A DNA stretch of 64,000 bases from CAYFWF01 sp964346815 (GCA_964346815.1 CAYFWF010000019.1:149693-213692); one strand, 5' to 3'; counted from the stretch's first letter, positions 41,387 to 50,178 are shown. Made by a program: numbers and translations. The notes: generated by a model not told the origin, from the sequence alone.

Positions 41387-41869
41387 ATGAAAGCTTCTTA
41401 TTTTTCTGAAGATGTTCAGGAATTCATACGGACACTTTCCAACCATGATGTGCGCTATGTCATCGTGGGGGGGGAGGCTGTGGTGTATCATGGCCATGCA
41501 AGGGTCACCAACGGCATCGACTTTTTTTATGAGCCAACGCTCGAAAATGCGGAGAAATTGTACGCTGCACTGGATGAATATTGGCTGGGAGAGATACCCG
41601 GTTTAAAATCGATGGAGGGGCTCCTCATCATAGACGCCACAGTTCAATTTGGCGATCTGCCGAACATGATCGTCCTGCACAATTCTCTCACCGGGGTGTC
41701 TTTCGAAGACGCGTGGGATTCGAAGGTGGAGGAGAATGTCAGGATAAAAGGGAAAAAGTACCCTCTTTATTTCATCGGATTAGGAGAGCTGGTGAGAAAC
41801 AAAAAAGCCCTCGAGCGTCCTATCGATAACGAGGACTTAAAATATCTCAAAGCACTGATAAAAAGATAA
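41387..41869 (+). CDS. Nucleotidyltransferase-fold protein (DUF6036/MNT-like), toxin-antitoxin-type
   Basis: A 160-residue protein of the minimal nucleotidyltransferase fold: RYVIVGGEAVVYHGHARVTNGIDFFYE, the G-G-x-A ... H-G-x-x-R-x-T signature seen in DUF6036 and MNT antitoxin proteins. In active relatives the next residues are D-x-D; here they read G-I-D, so one catalytic carboxylate is missing. DATVQFGDLPNM could supply the third acid. GAGGAA precedes the ATG. It follows a 49-residue gene behind a palindromic promoter and sits among toxin-antitoxin relics, which suggests a small mobile or addictive module. Confidence 0.72.
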   Translation: MKASYFSEDVQEFIRTLSNHDVRYVIVGGEAVVYHGHARVTNGIDFFYEPTLENAEKLYAALDEYWLGEIPGLKSMEGLLIIDATVQFGDLPNMIVLHNSLTGVSFEDAWDSKVEENVRIKGKKYPLYFIGLGELVRNKKALERPIDNEDLKYLKALIKR

Positions 41870-41965
41870 ACTCCTGTGCCTCCCAATTTTGTATCGCATT
41901 CCGGTCTGCTCGGCCATCATTTTTTTTCTCAAACACAGGCGGACCAACATAATAACATTACATTG

Positions 41966-42001
41966 TCATGGCGAGTGAGCAGAGGGAGGCCATCTCATAA
42001 G
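41966..42001 (+). repeat. Dispersed repeat copy
   Basis: ACATTGTCATGGCGAGTGAG through AGGCCATCTCATAAGG, between the nucleotidyltransferase and the RelBE-type pair. It shares TGTCATGGCGAG and GGCCATCTCA with the copy at 40989. Confidence 0.65.
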
Positions 42002-42059
42002 GATTTTCTTCACATTTAATAAAAAATATTTCTATACATTTAAAGGAATGATCAGCATA

Positions 42060-42090
42060 TTGACAAAAAGCGATTAATCTACTAATCTAT
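42060..42090 (+). promoter_or_regulatory. Promoter with direct repeats upstream of the RelBE-type pair
   Basis: TTGACA (42060-42065), 17 bases and TAATCT (42083-42088). Around the -10 there is a direct repeat TAATCTAc/TAATCTAt (about 42075-42090) that could be the antitoxin binding site. AAGGAG stands 6 bases before the ATG. Confidence 0.6.
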
Positions 42091-42108
42091 TTTTATAAGG
42101 AGAAAAAT

Positions 42109-42357
42109 ATGGATACAGCCACTATCCGCATTCCCGAGGATAAAAAGAACATCCTTAAAGCCATTTCCACTATGGAGAATAAAAAGCTGAATGAGGTGGT
42201 TGTCGAATTGATAGACGAATATATTGAAAGACATTATGAAACACTCGAGCTGCTTTCGATTCCTGGTTTATACGAAACGCTGACAGGTGCTTCAAAAGAG
42301 TTCAAAGAGGGAATGGGAATTAAGGTTAAGGATGCAAGAAAAGATTTGGAGCGCTGA
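42109..42357 (+). CDS. RHH-type antitoxin (RelB/ParD-like)
   Basis: An 82-residue protein. The N-terminal TATIRIPEDKKNILKAISTM and NKKLNEVVVELIDEYIERH fit a ribbon-helix-helix DNA-binding fold; the C-terminal part (LSIPGLYETLTGASKEFKEG) is the likely toxin-binding arm. Its stop lies inside the start of the RelE-type gene (26-bp overlap), the usual antitoxin-toxin arrangement. Confidence 0.8.
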   Translation: MDTATIRIPEDKKNILKAISTMENKKLNEVVVELIDEYIERHYETLELLSIPGLYETLTGASKEFKEGMGIKVKDARKDLER

Positions 42358-42607
42358 GCTTTCTAAGTCCGCCCTTAAACATCTGAAAAAGTTAAATAAA
42401 AAAACGGCGAACCGTATACTTGAAGTTGTTGTGGAACTTGAAAACTCAGAAAATCCACTTCTTCACAAAGATGTCAGGCCCTTGATCGGGAAATTGAGAG
42501 GATTTTACAGGCTTCGAGTGGGAGAATACAGAATTATATTTGAACTGGATAGAAAGAATAAACGTATGGGGATTCATTTGATCGTATCCAGAGGGAAAGC
42601 CCATTAA
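42332..42607 (+). CDS. RelE/ParE-family toxin
   Basis: A 91-residue basic protein (IWSAELSKSALKHLKKLNKKTANRILEVVVELEN ... VRPLIGKLRGFYRLRVGEYRIIFELDRKNKRMGIHLIVSRGKAH) with the complete RelE fold pattern: two N-terminal helices and the G-x-x-R-x-R-x-G-x-Y-R-I-I-F-E strand pair. I take ATG 42332, which overlaps the antitoxin gene. RelE relatives cut mRNA at the ribosome; the ParE group hits gyrase; sequence alone does not decide. Confidence 0.86.
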   Translation: MQEKIWSAELSKSALKHLKKLNKKTANRILEVVVELENSENPLLHKDVRPLIGKLRGFYRLRVGEYRIIFELDRKNKRMGIHLIVSRGKAH

Positions 42608-42649
42608 CCGGATTTATACAGATTAGACAATCTGGGATGAATTTAACTG

Positions 42650-42658
42650 TGCTATAAT
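42650..42658 (+). promoter_or_regulatory. Extended -10 promoter element
   Basis: TGC-TATAAT with perfect hexamer at 42653-42658 and the TG extension; no clear -35. Transcription would start near 42665, so the ATG at 42662 lies upstream of the transcript and the next in-frame ATG at 42680 is the more likely start of the following gene. Confidence 0.55.
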
Positions 42659-42679
42659 TTAATGGAGCTTTGGCTTTCA

Positions 42680-44638
42680 ATGAGGAAATCAAGCGCTGGT
42701 TCAATTCATGACATCCTTTTCATAAGAGGTTTTATGCTCTTTTTGCTCTTCAATTTCTCTGTCCAGCTCGGCTCTGCTCAAATCCAGCCAATCCGCACAG
42801 TAAACCTCAAAGTTGCTGCGGATGAAGAGTTCAGGAAGGGGGAGAATTGGCGTTTAGAAATCAAACGGCATGTCGCCAATGCTTCGCAAGTTTTCGAACG
42901 GAGATTCGGGATCAAATTCGAAATAAAAACCATAGACTCCTGGTCCTCGGATAATTCCCAGGGTTCCATGCTGGATTTGTTGAATGACCTGAGGAAAAAA
43001 ATCCCCCAGGAAGACTCCCATGTTGTCTTAGGATTTACTGCCCAAAGGTTCGAGAAATCGGCACTGGGAGGGATTGCCTCCTACATGAAGTGCTGTGCCT
43101 TGGTCAGGAGGATGAAATCTCCCTTCCTGATGAGGAGGATGATCGCGCACGAGTTCTGCCATCTTTTCGGCGCGATCGATCTGAATGAAAAGGGATCGAT
43201 CATGGATAAACAGCATCCTGCCTTCGAATTCGACGCATTTACAGCACAGATTGTGCAGTTAAATAAAGGCAGGAAGTTCAATATCTATGAATTCCCCCTC
43301 TCAGGCGAAAAGCTGGATGAAGCTATCGCTCTCTATAACAAACGGAAGGGCTTGAATCGTGGAGAGGTGGAGATTCGCATCCAGTTGGCTTCGATTTACC
43401 TCGAGAAAAAAGATTATGAGGCCATGATGAATGAGTGTCTTGAAGCTTTGAAAATAGATCCGGATCTTCCGGATGCCTACCACCACCTGGGCATCGCTTA
43501 CCGGAGAAAAGGCCAGATCGATCAGGCCATCCAACAGTACCACAAAATGCTCGAGCTTCAGCCCGATCTCCCGGAAGTTCACTACAATCTGGGAATCGCC
43601 TACCAGAACAAGGGGATGCTCGAGGAAGCACTCGAGGCGTACGAAAAGGCCATTGAGCTCAATCCTTTCTATGGAAAAGCCTATTCCAATCTGGGATATG
43701 TCTATCTCCAGATGGAGATGGCGGACCGGTCCGTCGAGATGTGTCAGAAGGCGCTAGACATTTATCCTGAATTGGCTGAGGCTCTCTCGACTCTGGGCGG
43801 CGCTTTGGTTTTAAAGGGGAATTTAGCGGAGGGAGAGCTCTATTCGAGGCGGGCGTTGGAGCTCGATCCTGAGCTTTCAGGAGCACACAATAACCTGGGA
43901 ACCATCTTCATGATCAAAAGTATGAGTGAGCAGGCAGTCGAAGAGTACAAAAAAGCTTTGTCACTGAATCCACAGTATGCCCAGGCCCACTATAACCTCG
44001 GGCGAGTTTATCTTATGGAGAAGGAGATCGACCCAGCGATAGAACATTTCAGGGAGGCGATCAAGCTCAAACCCCACTATCTCAGAGCCATTTCCAATTT
44101 GGCTTCGGCTTATCTCGAAATAAATATGTGGGATGAAGCGGTCAAAGAATCTCAAAAGGTGCTTTCGATCGATCCCGATTATGCACTGGCGTATGTCAAT
44201 TTAGGATTGGCCTACATGAAAAAAGGTATGGATAGGGAAGCGAAGGCGGCATACCAGAAAGCGATAAAGCTGGATGAGACCATCCCCCAGCCCCACAATA
44301 ATTTGGGGATTTTGTATGAGAGAGAGGGGAATTTCGATGCGGCAGAGAGAGAGTACCGGATTGCCCTGTCCTTGAAACCTCGATATCTCCAGGCTCATCT
44401 GAACATGGGAAATTTGTTTTATAAAAAGAATGAGTTTCCGAGGGCGGTCGTTCACTACGAGGAAGTGATCAAAATCGATCGCCGACATGCTCATGCCCAC
44501 AACAATCTGGCTGTGATCTATTACTACCAGGGAGAGTTCGAGAAGGCCTGGGAGCATATGATCAAGGCGGAAGAGTCCGGAATCCAAGTCCACCCTGACT
44601 TTAAAAAAGAGCTGCTGAAAAAAATAAAAAAGCCGTAA
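42680..44638 (+). CDS. Exported zinc metallopeptidase fused to a long TPR array
   Basis: About 652 residues. A signal peptide (FMLFLLFNFSVQLGSAQ) is followed by a peptidase-like domain with HEFCHLFGAIDL (about residue 157), matching HExxHxxG, and a Met-turn-like GSIMD 20 residues later, the metzincin hallmark. From about 220 to the end there are roughly ten tetratricopeptide repeats (AYHHLGIAYRRKGQIDQAIQQYHKML and similar), ending with KKP. The fusion puts a protease on a large protein-binding scaffold in the periplasm. The third zinc ligand of classical metzincins is replaced (G-A-I-D-L instead of G-x-x-H), so activity needs proof. Confidence 0.78.
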   Translation: MRKSSAGSIHDILFIRGFMLFLLFNFSVQLGSAQIQPIRTVNLKVAADEEFRKGENWRLEIKRHVANASQVFERRFGIKFEIKTIDSWSSDNSQGSMLDLLNDLRKKIPQEDSHVVLGFTAQRFEKSALGGIASYMKCCALVRRMKSPFLMRRMIAHEFCHLFGAIDLNEKGSIMDKQHPAFEFDAFTAQIVQLNKGRKFNIYEFPLSGEKLDEAIALYNKRKGLNRGEVEIRIQLASIYLEKKDYEAMMNECLEALKIDPDLPDAYHHLGIAYRRKGQIDQAIQQYHKMLELQPDLPEVHYNLGIAYQNKGMLEEALEAYEKAIELNPFYGKAYSNLGYVYLQMEMADRSVEMCQKALDIYPELAEALSTLGGALVLKGNLAEGELYSRRALELDPELSGAHNNLGTIFMIKSMSEQAVEEYKKALSLNPQYAQAHYNLGRVYLMEKEIDPAIEHFREAIKLKPHYLRAISNLASAYLEINMWDEAVKESQKVLSIDPDYALAYVNLGLAYMKKGMDREAKAAYQKAIKLDETIPQPHNNLGILYEREGNFDAAEREYRIALSLKPRYLQAHLNMGNLFYKKNEFPRAVVHYEEVIKIDRRHAHAHNNLAVIYYYQGEFEKAWEHMIKAEESGIQVHPDFKKELLKKIKKP

Positions 44639-44656
44639 ATAAAAAGGGGAATTTTT

Positions 44657-44726
44657 ACATTTTTTTGACATTTGGAGACAATCTTTTACATTGTGTTGAC
44701 AATGCGCTGTTTCAAATTTATATAAT
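44657..44726 (+). promoter_or_regulatory. Phased repeat array A and promoter of the two-component operon
   Basis: Five ACA cores at 44657, 44668, 44678, 44688 and 44699 are spaced 11, 10, 10 and 11 bp, so all face the same side of the helix. The last is part of TTGACA (44696-44701), followed after 19 bp by TATAAT (44721-44726). TTTTACATTGTGTTGACA (44684-44701) matches the 18-bp element shared with four other promoters here. This layout is that of OmpR/PhoB-type activator sites overlapping the -35. Confidence 0.75.
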
Positions 44727-44824
44727 TTGTTAGAGAGAAGAGTATCGGTTTGGGATATCGCCCTGTTGTGCTTTTATAGCGTGTTCTATATGAGAGGTCC
44801 CAATCTTTTTGAAAGCAGATCCTT

Positions 44825-46951
44825 ATGAAAATTGTTACTGGAGAAATATGGAAAAGAAGAAGGATTATTTTTATTTTTTTTCTAGGCATACTTATTCCTT
44901 CTTTGATAATTTGGTTCCTCAGCTGGAACTCTTTTTCTAAAAGAAGGGAAGCACTCAGGAAATTTTTTGAGTCCCAGCTCTGGATTTCGGGAGAAACAGC
45001 CGTTAAATCCATTGAAAGCGCTCTTCAGGAATACGAAGAAAGTATTTTACGCCCTGAAAATTTTATTCCCTTAAATAATCCCGATGCGCGATGGCGAGAA
45101 TTAGAAAAAAAATCTTTCTGGTCGACGGGAAAAATTTTTCTGCTCGACAGTGATTTCCAGCTTATATTACCTCGTGCCGACAGTGGTTCCGCCCCTTTTG
45201 TCCGTTTGGTAGAAAATATGGCTGGTTCTTCCTTTTATTCTCTTTTTCAGAGGGCCGAATATTTGGAGTTTGAAAAGAAACAATACACCCAGGCAGCCGA
45301 ACTCTATCGCCAATGCAGTCTCTTGACTTCTGTAAAACAACTGAGGGCTTTTGCTTTAGAGCGCTGTGGGCGTTGTCTCTCTGCAGCAAAGAATTACGAG
45401 GAATCGTCCCGAATCTATTTGGAATTATTGAATAATTATGAAAGTCTTGAAAATAGGGTTGGCCATCCTTATGGTTTAGTCGCACCCGTTAAATTGTATG
45501 AAGACGCCAAACATCAGACGATAGGAAGGGAAATTTTAGAAATATTGATTGAAGCTCTCGAAAAGCTCAGAAATGGCGAGTGGTCCCTGAATAATTCGAC
45601 ATATGATTATTATTCAAGAATTATCAGCGACTTTTTAAAAAGTAAGTTGTCTCCGGAAAAATATCCTGCTTTATTTAATTCCTTTAGAAATATTCAGAAA
45701 GCGACATCCCCATATTTAGAAGAACTGGAATTTCATAAACTATTCACAGAAAACGTGATCCACATTATGAAGGACAGAGTGGCCTTTTCTCAGGCCTCAG
45801 ACGACACGTATAGAGGTCGGTTCCCGGTTGTTTGTGATGAATCCCAGCTTCTTGTTTCTTATGCTCGGCTGCACGATGTTTCGTCGAACAAATTCTTTTA
45901 TGTAGGTTTTTGCTGGGACCTGGATTATATAAAAAATCAAAAGATGCCCGAAATCGCCCGCAAACTCGAACAAACATCAGGCATTCATGTTAGTTTGATA
46001 GAGGATAAGTATCCGGATGAACTATCTGACCACCAAAGCATTATTCCAAAAGATACCTTAAGCGTCAGTTTCCGTCAGTTCCCATTTCCATGGAGGTTTA
46101 TCGTTACTCTAACTTCCCTGGAAAAGTTGAAACAAACGACCTTGAAGGAAAGCCTTTTTCACGGGTTTCTTCTGGCTGCCATCCTGGGGTTAATGGGCAT
46201 GGGGGCTTTTTTGATTTCCCGTGATCTCAAGCGGGAGTCGGAGGCTGCCCGCCACAAATTGGAATTTGTTAACAACATCTCACATGAATTCAAAACTCCT
46301 TTGACACTAATACGTCTTTATGGAGAGACACTCAGAGAAAAGAAAATTCTGTCCAAAAAAAATCGTCAGGAAGCCTATCAAATTATTACCAAAGAAAGCG
46401 AACGCTTATCGCATTTGATCAACAATATTCTTGATTTTTCTCGAATTGAAATGGGGAGAAAAGAATTCCATTTCAAAAAAGGAAATCTAGCTAAAAGTAT
46501 CAAGGAAAACCTTGATTCGTATGGTTATCATCTGGAGAAGAAGGGATTCCGTATTCATGAGGAAATCGACTCCGATCTTCCGCTGATGGATTTTGACAGA
46601 GACGCGATAACCAGCGTCTTGATCAATCTTTTAAGCAATGCCATGAAATTCTCTTTGGAAAAAAAAGAGGTCACGGTAAGGCTAATCAAAAATAACGACA
46701 GTGCCGTCCTCCAGGTTGAAGATAAAGGAATCGGTATTTCGCAAAAAGAGGTTGACAAAGTCTTCCAGCGTTTCTACCGTTCCGAAAACAATGTAGTATC
46801 TGAGTCCAGCGGAAGCGGTCTGGGCCTCCCCATCATCCAGCATATCGTAGAGGCTCATGAGGGGAGAGTCGAAGTAGAGAGCGAGCCAGGAAAGGGGAGC
46901 GTTTTTTCGATCACGCTTCCGATCAAAAAAGCCAATGAGGCCAACGAGTGA
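44825..46951 (+). CDS. Membrane sensor histidine kinase with large extracytoplasmic domain
   Basis: A 708-residue two-component sensor. One membrane helix (IIFIFFLGILIPSLIIWFL, about 14-34), a periplasmic region of about 410 residues with helical, TPR-like stretches (EFEKKQYTQAAELYRQCSLL, SAAKNYEESSRIYLELL), a second helix (FLLAAILGLMGMGAFLI, about 450), then HisKA with SHEFKTPLTLIRLYGE (phosphoacceptor His about 487) and an HATPase domain (NLLSNAMKFS, VEDKGIGIS, GSGLGLPIIQHIV). Its stop overlaps the response-regulator start (GTGA). A paralogous sensor begins at 62586. The ligand is unknown; a TPR sensor suggests detection of a protein or polymer. Confidence 0.92.
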   Translation: MKIVTGEIWKRRRIIFIFFLGILIPSLIIWFLSWNSFSKRREALRKFFESQLWISGETAVKSIESALQEYEESILRPENFIPLNNPDARWRELEKKSFWSTGKIFLLDSDFQLILPRADSGSAPFVRLVENMAGSSFYSLFQRAEYLEFEKKQYTQAAELYRQCSLLTSVKQLRAFALERCGRCLSAAKNYEESSRIYLELLNNYESLENRVGHPYGLVAPVKLYEDAKHQTIGREILEILIEALEKLRNGEWSLNNSTYDYYSRIISDFLKSKLSPEKYPALFNSFRNIQKATSPYLEELEFHKLFTENVIHIMKDRVAFSQASDDTYRGRFPVVCDESQLLVSYARLHDVSSNKFFYVGFCWDLDYIKNQKMPEIARKLEQTSGIHVSLIEDKYPDELSDHQSIIPKDTLSVSFRQFPFPWRFIVTLTSLEKLKQTTLKESLFHGFLLAAILGLMGMGAFLISRDLKRESEAARHKLEFVNNISHEFKTPLTLIRLYGETLREKKILSKKNRQEAYQIITKESERLSHLINNILDFSRIEMGRKEFHFKKGNLAKSIKENLDSYGYHLEKKGFRIHEEIDSDLPLMDFDRDAITSVLINLLSNAMKFSLEKKEVTVRLIKNNDSAVLQVEDKGIGISQKEVDKVFQRFYRSENNVVSESSGSGLGLPIIQHIVEAHEGRVEVESEPGKGSVFSITLPIKKANEANE

Positions 46952-47640
46952 ATAAAAAAATATTGATTATAGAAGACGAAGAAGAACTGATAAAAGGCTT
47001 AAAATTAAATTTAGGTTTGGAGGGGTATGATATCATATGGTCCCTCGATGGGGAGGAAGGTATAAATAAAGCCTTGAAAGAAGCTCCAGACTTGATTCTC
47101 CTCGACATTATGCTTCCAAAGAAAGATGGATTGGAGGTCTGCCAAGAATTGCGCCGACAAAACATCACCACGCCGATTATTATGTTGACCGCTAAAAGCG
47201 AAGAGGTCGACAAAGTGGTGGGGCTTGAAATCGGAGCCGATGACTACATCACAAAACCTTTCAGCATTCGGGAGCTCCTGGCCAGAGTGAAGGCTCATCT
47301 CAGGCGGGGGGAGCGAAAAGAGAAAAATGTTCCCTCGATATACCGATTTAACGACGTCGAAATCGACTTCAATCATTTCAAGGTCAGACGAAAGGAGAGG
47401 GAGTTCGACCTTACAGCACTCGAAGTCGAAATTTTGAAATATTTTGTTAGCCATCGAGGAGAGGTCGTTTCAAGAGAGAAGCTATTGGATAATGTGTGGG
47501 GATATGAAAAATATCCTTCTACACGGACCATAGATAATCACATTTTGAAATTGAGAAAAAAGCTCGAGGAGGATCCCTTGAAGCTCAAATATATTGTTTC
47601 CGTTTATGGGGAAGGATATCGTTTTATAGGCGGATTATAG
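46948..47640 (+). CDS. OmpR/PhoB-family response regulator
   Basis: A 230-residue regulator. Receiver domain: acidic pair in IIEDEEE, phosphoacceptor Asp in LILLDIMLPKKDGLE (about 52), T in MLTAKSEEVDKV and K in YITKPFSIREL. Winged-helix domain: FDLTALEVEILKYFVSHRGEVVSREKLLDNVWGYEKYPSTRTIDNHILKLRKKLE, the recognition helix with TIDNHILKLRKKL and a C-terminal hairpin YGEGYRFIG. The start is GTG overlapping the kinase stop. Proteins of this family bind head-to-tail to direct repeats spaced 10-11 bp, exactly the layout of arrays A-E in this region. Confidence 0.95.
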   Translation: MNKKILIIEDEEELIKGLKLNLGLEGYDIIWSLDGEEGINKALKEAPDLILLDIMLPKKDGLEVCQELRRQNITTPIIMLTAKSEEVDKVVGLEIGADDYITKPFSIRELLARVKAHLRRGERKEKNVPSIYRFNDVEIDFNHFKVRRKEREFDLTALEVEILKYFVSHRGEVVSREKLLDNVWGYEKYPSTRTIDNHILKLRKKLEEDPLKLKYIVSVYGEGYRFIGGL

Positions 47641-47656
47641 TCCTTTTGAAAGCAAA

Positions 47657-50176
47657 ATGAATAAAAGAAAAGCCGTTATTTTGGTTTCCTTTTTGGCTAT
47701 TTTATTCCTCTCCGCTTCGGGATTCGCTGACCTGTACTACAGGATGCTCTTCGAGAGAGGCTTGTATTGTATGGAAGACCATTTGGATCCTCGCGATACG
47801 ATCAACATATTTAGAGAGATTGTCAGAAGACACCCTTACGACAGATACTATGCTGCCAGATCCCAGCTCTATATCGGTATTTGCTACAAAAGGATGGGAT
47901 CCAACCAAGCTCTTCAGGCATTCCAGAAAGTGATCGAAAATTTTCCTGATCAAACCGATGTGGTAAAAATTGCCGAGGCGGAGCTAGTTTCTTTGGCTGA
48001 GCCAGATGTTTCGATTTCGAAGGAATCGCGAGAAAAAAAAATAAAACGGGTTTGGCATGGAAGGGGTGTTTATGGAACGGCTGCCGTTTCCAGTGACGGT
48101 CGTTGTTTTTCTTTTGTCGATATCGAGACCGGTGATCTTATGCTCCTAGACTTACTCCACGAAGAAATGAGCCATATGAACAAACTCGATTTGACAACTG
48201 GGCTAGATGAATATGTGGAGTATGCGGCTATTTCGCCTGTTAGTAAAAGGATTGCATATGGCTGGAAAAATATGAGAGGGCGAAGTGAGCTACGAGTCAT
48301 TGGGCTGGATGGATCTGGAAACCGTACTCTTTTTAGCGATCGAGAAGTGGTGAGCATACACCCAGTGGATTGGACAGGGGATGAAGAGCAGATTCTCGCA
48401 TGTATGACCATGGCCGACCTTTCCAACCAGATCGTCTTCATATCTGGCTCTGATGGTGCTGTGAAAGTTATAAAAGATATGGGCCTTCAGCGGCCTGATC
48501 ACGTGAGGCTTTCTCCGGACGGCTGTTGGATCGGCTATGACCATCTTCAGAACGAAGAAAATCCAGAACGCGACATTTTTCTATATAGTCTAGAAACGAA
48601 GAAAGAAATTCCTTTGGTTTTGCAGCCAGGTGATGATGTTTTTCTTGACTGGACACCGAACGGCAAAAACATCCTTTACACAAATGATCAAACAGGAACA
48701 ACGGATATCTGGCTATGTGCGGTTCAAGAAGGAATCGCTCAGCAAACGGCCAGAAAAGTCAAGCCCGATATTGGACCGATCAACCCCATTGGTTTTGCAA
48801 GAAATGGTGCATTCTATTTCGAGGTGAAACCAGGGCTGAGCTCAGTAGCAGAACTTGATCGCGGGGTGACTGAGATAAGGACCTTAGAGAAATTTTTGCC
48901 TGATGAGAGAAGGATCCTTACTGTTCCCGATGATTATCCGACTATCCAATCTGCCGTAAATGCTGCCCGGTCCTATGATACTGTTTTTGTTCGAAAAGGA
49001 TTGTATAAAGAGCATATCATCATCGGCAAATCCCTGACTTTAAAGGGAGAGGATCGGAATGACACCATCATCGATGGAGGGGGGAATGGAAGTGTCCTCC
49101 ATATCGCGGCAAGCCATGTGATGGTCAGCGGTTTCACTGTTCAAAAGGGAGAATTCGGGATTGTGATAAGGGCAAGTGAACCAATCCACCACGTTATGGT
49201 GCGGGATAGCGTTATAACTTTGAATATAGATGGCATTTTTTCAAAATACAGCGGAGGCCGTCATTTGATCGAGAAATGTGTTGTGTCTCATAATGGACGG
49301 CATGGCATTAACGTGCATCAGTTCTCAGGAAGCATCATCAGGGAATGTGAGGTCTTCGAGAATAGAGTGGGGATTCGACCAGCATGGAGTTGGCATATTA
49401 GTGTGGAAAGAAACAGGATATATAAGAATCAAGAACAAGGCATCGGTATAGATTCCTGTTATTATTCCACGATAGAGGAAAATTTGATACATGCGAATGA
49501 GGATGTCGGGATAGCAACTATCTATATCGCTGGTCGCAATACGATTAAAAACAACATTATTTTTAAAAATTATTATTGTATTTCAGTAGGGATGCTGTGG
49601 GGTGGTTTTGGCAAGCACAGCATCTATCACAATGATATTTGGGATAATCGAATCCAAATTAAAGCGACTCCGAATACAGCCCATTCCCAATATTGGGATG
49701 ACGGTTATCCATCAGGGGGAAATTTTTGGTTGGATTATACAGGAGTGGATGCAAACCACGATGGGATAGGCGATCAGCCTTATGATTTAGTCGATGAAGC
49801 AAAGGATAATTATCCGCTCATGAGGCCCAGGAACAAAATTCAGGCGTCTGTCAAAATAGATCCTAGGTGGGTGGATTTAGAAGATGATGAATCGGTCATA
49901 TTGTATATAGAATTGCCGGCAGAAATTTCCGTACAAGACATCGAAGTATCCTCATTATGGCTGAATGATAGCCTCTCGCCGGAAGAAAAAGCAGGATCGG
50001 TCGGTGATCACGATAGTGATGGTATTCCCGATATGATGGTGAAGTTCGGCAGACAAGAAGTGTCTCAAATCCTTCCTCCATCCGGAGAAGACATTGAGCT
50101 GAGGATAACAGGAAATCTCAAAAACGGCATCCCTTTTGAAGGACAAAGTACCCTAACAGTCAGCGATAAATACTAA
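47657..50176 (+). CDS. Exported propeller/beta-helix protein (PD40 plus NosD-like)
   Basis: An 839-residue exported protein. After a signal peptide (AVILVSFLAILFLSASGFA) comes a TPR-like segment (DTINIFREIVRRHPYDRYYAARSQLYIGICYKRM), a TolB/PD40-like propeller (about 135-400; SPDGCWIGYDHL, LDWTPNGKNILYTND), a right-handed beta-helix (about 420-720; DDYPTIQSAVNAARSYDTVFVRKGLYKEHIIIGKSLTLKG, followed by many I-x-x-N repeats typical of NosD/pectate-lyase folds) and a C-terminal EF-hand-like DSDGIPDMMVKF. It begins 16 bp after the response regulator and belongs to the same operon. Likely a surface or secreted polymer-binding protein. Confidence 0.82.
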   Translation: MNKRKAVILVSFLAILFLSASGFADLYYRMLFERGLYCMEDHLDPRDTINIFREIVRRHPYDRYYAARSQLYIGICYKRMGSNQALQAFQKVIENFPDQTDVVKIAEAELVSLAEPDVSISKESREKKIKRVWHGRGVYGTAAVSSDGRCFSFVDIETGDLMLLDLLHEEMSHMNKLDLTTGLDEYVEYAAISPVSKRIAYGWKNMRGRSELRVIGLDGSGNRTLFSDREVVSIHPVDWTGDEEQILACMTMADLSNQIVFISGSDGAVKVIKDMGLQRPDHVRLSPDGCWIGYDHLQNEENPERDIFLYSLETKKEIPLVLQPGDDVFLDWTPNGKNILYTNDQTGTTDIWLCAVQEGIAQQTARKVKPDIGPINPIGFARNGAFYFEVKPGLSSVAELDRGVTEIRTLEKFLPDERRILTVPDDYPTIQSAVNAARSYDTVFVRKGLYKEHIIIGKSLTLKGEDRNDTIIDGGGNGSVLHIAASHVMVSGFTVQKGEFGIVIRASEPIHHVMVRDSVITLNIDGIFSKYSGGRHLIEKCVVSHNGRHGINVHQFSGSIIRECEVFENRVGIRPAWSWHISVERNRIYKNQEQGIGIDSCYYSTIEENLIHANEDVGIATIYIAGRNTIKNNIIFKNYYCISVGMLWGGFGKHSIYHNDIWDNRIQIKATPNTAHSQYWDDGYPSGGNFWLDYTGVDANHDGIGDQPYDLVDEAKDNYPLMRPRNKIQASVKIDPRWVDLEDDESVILYIELPAEISVQDIEVSSLWLNDSLSPEEKAGSVGDHDSDGIPDMMVKFGRQEVSQILPPSGEDIELRITGNLKNGIPFEGQSTLTVSDKY

Positions 50177-50178
50177 AG

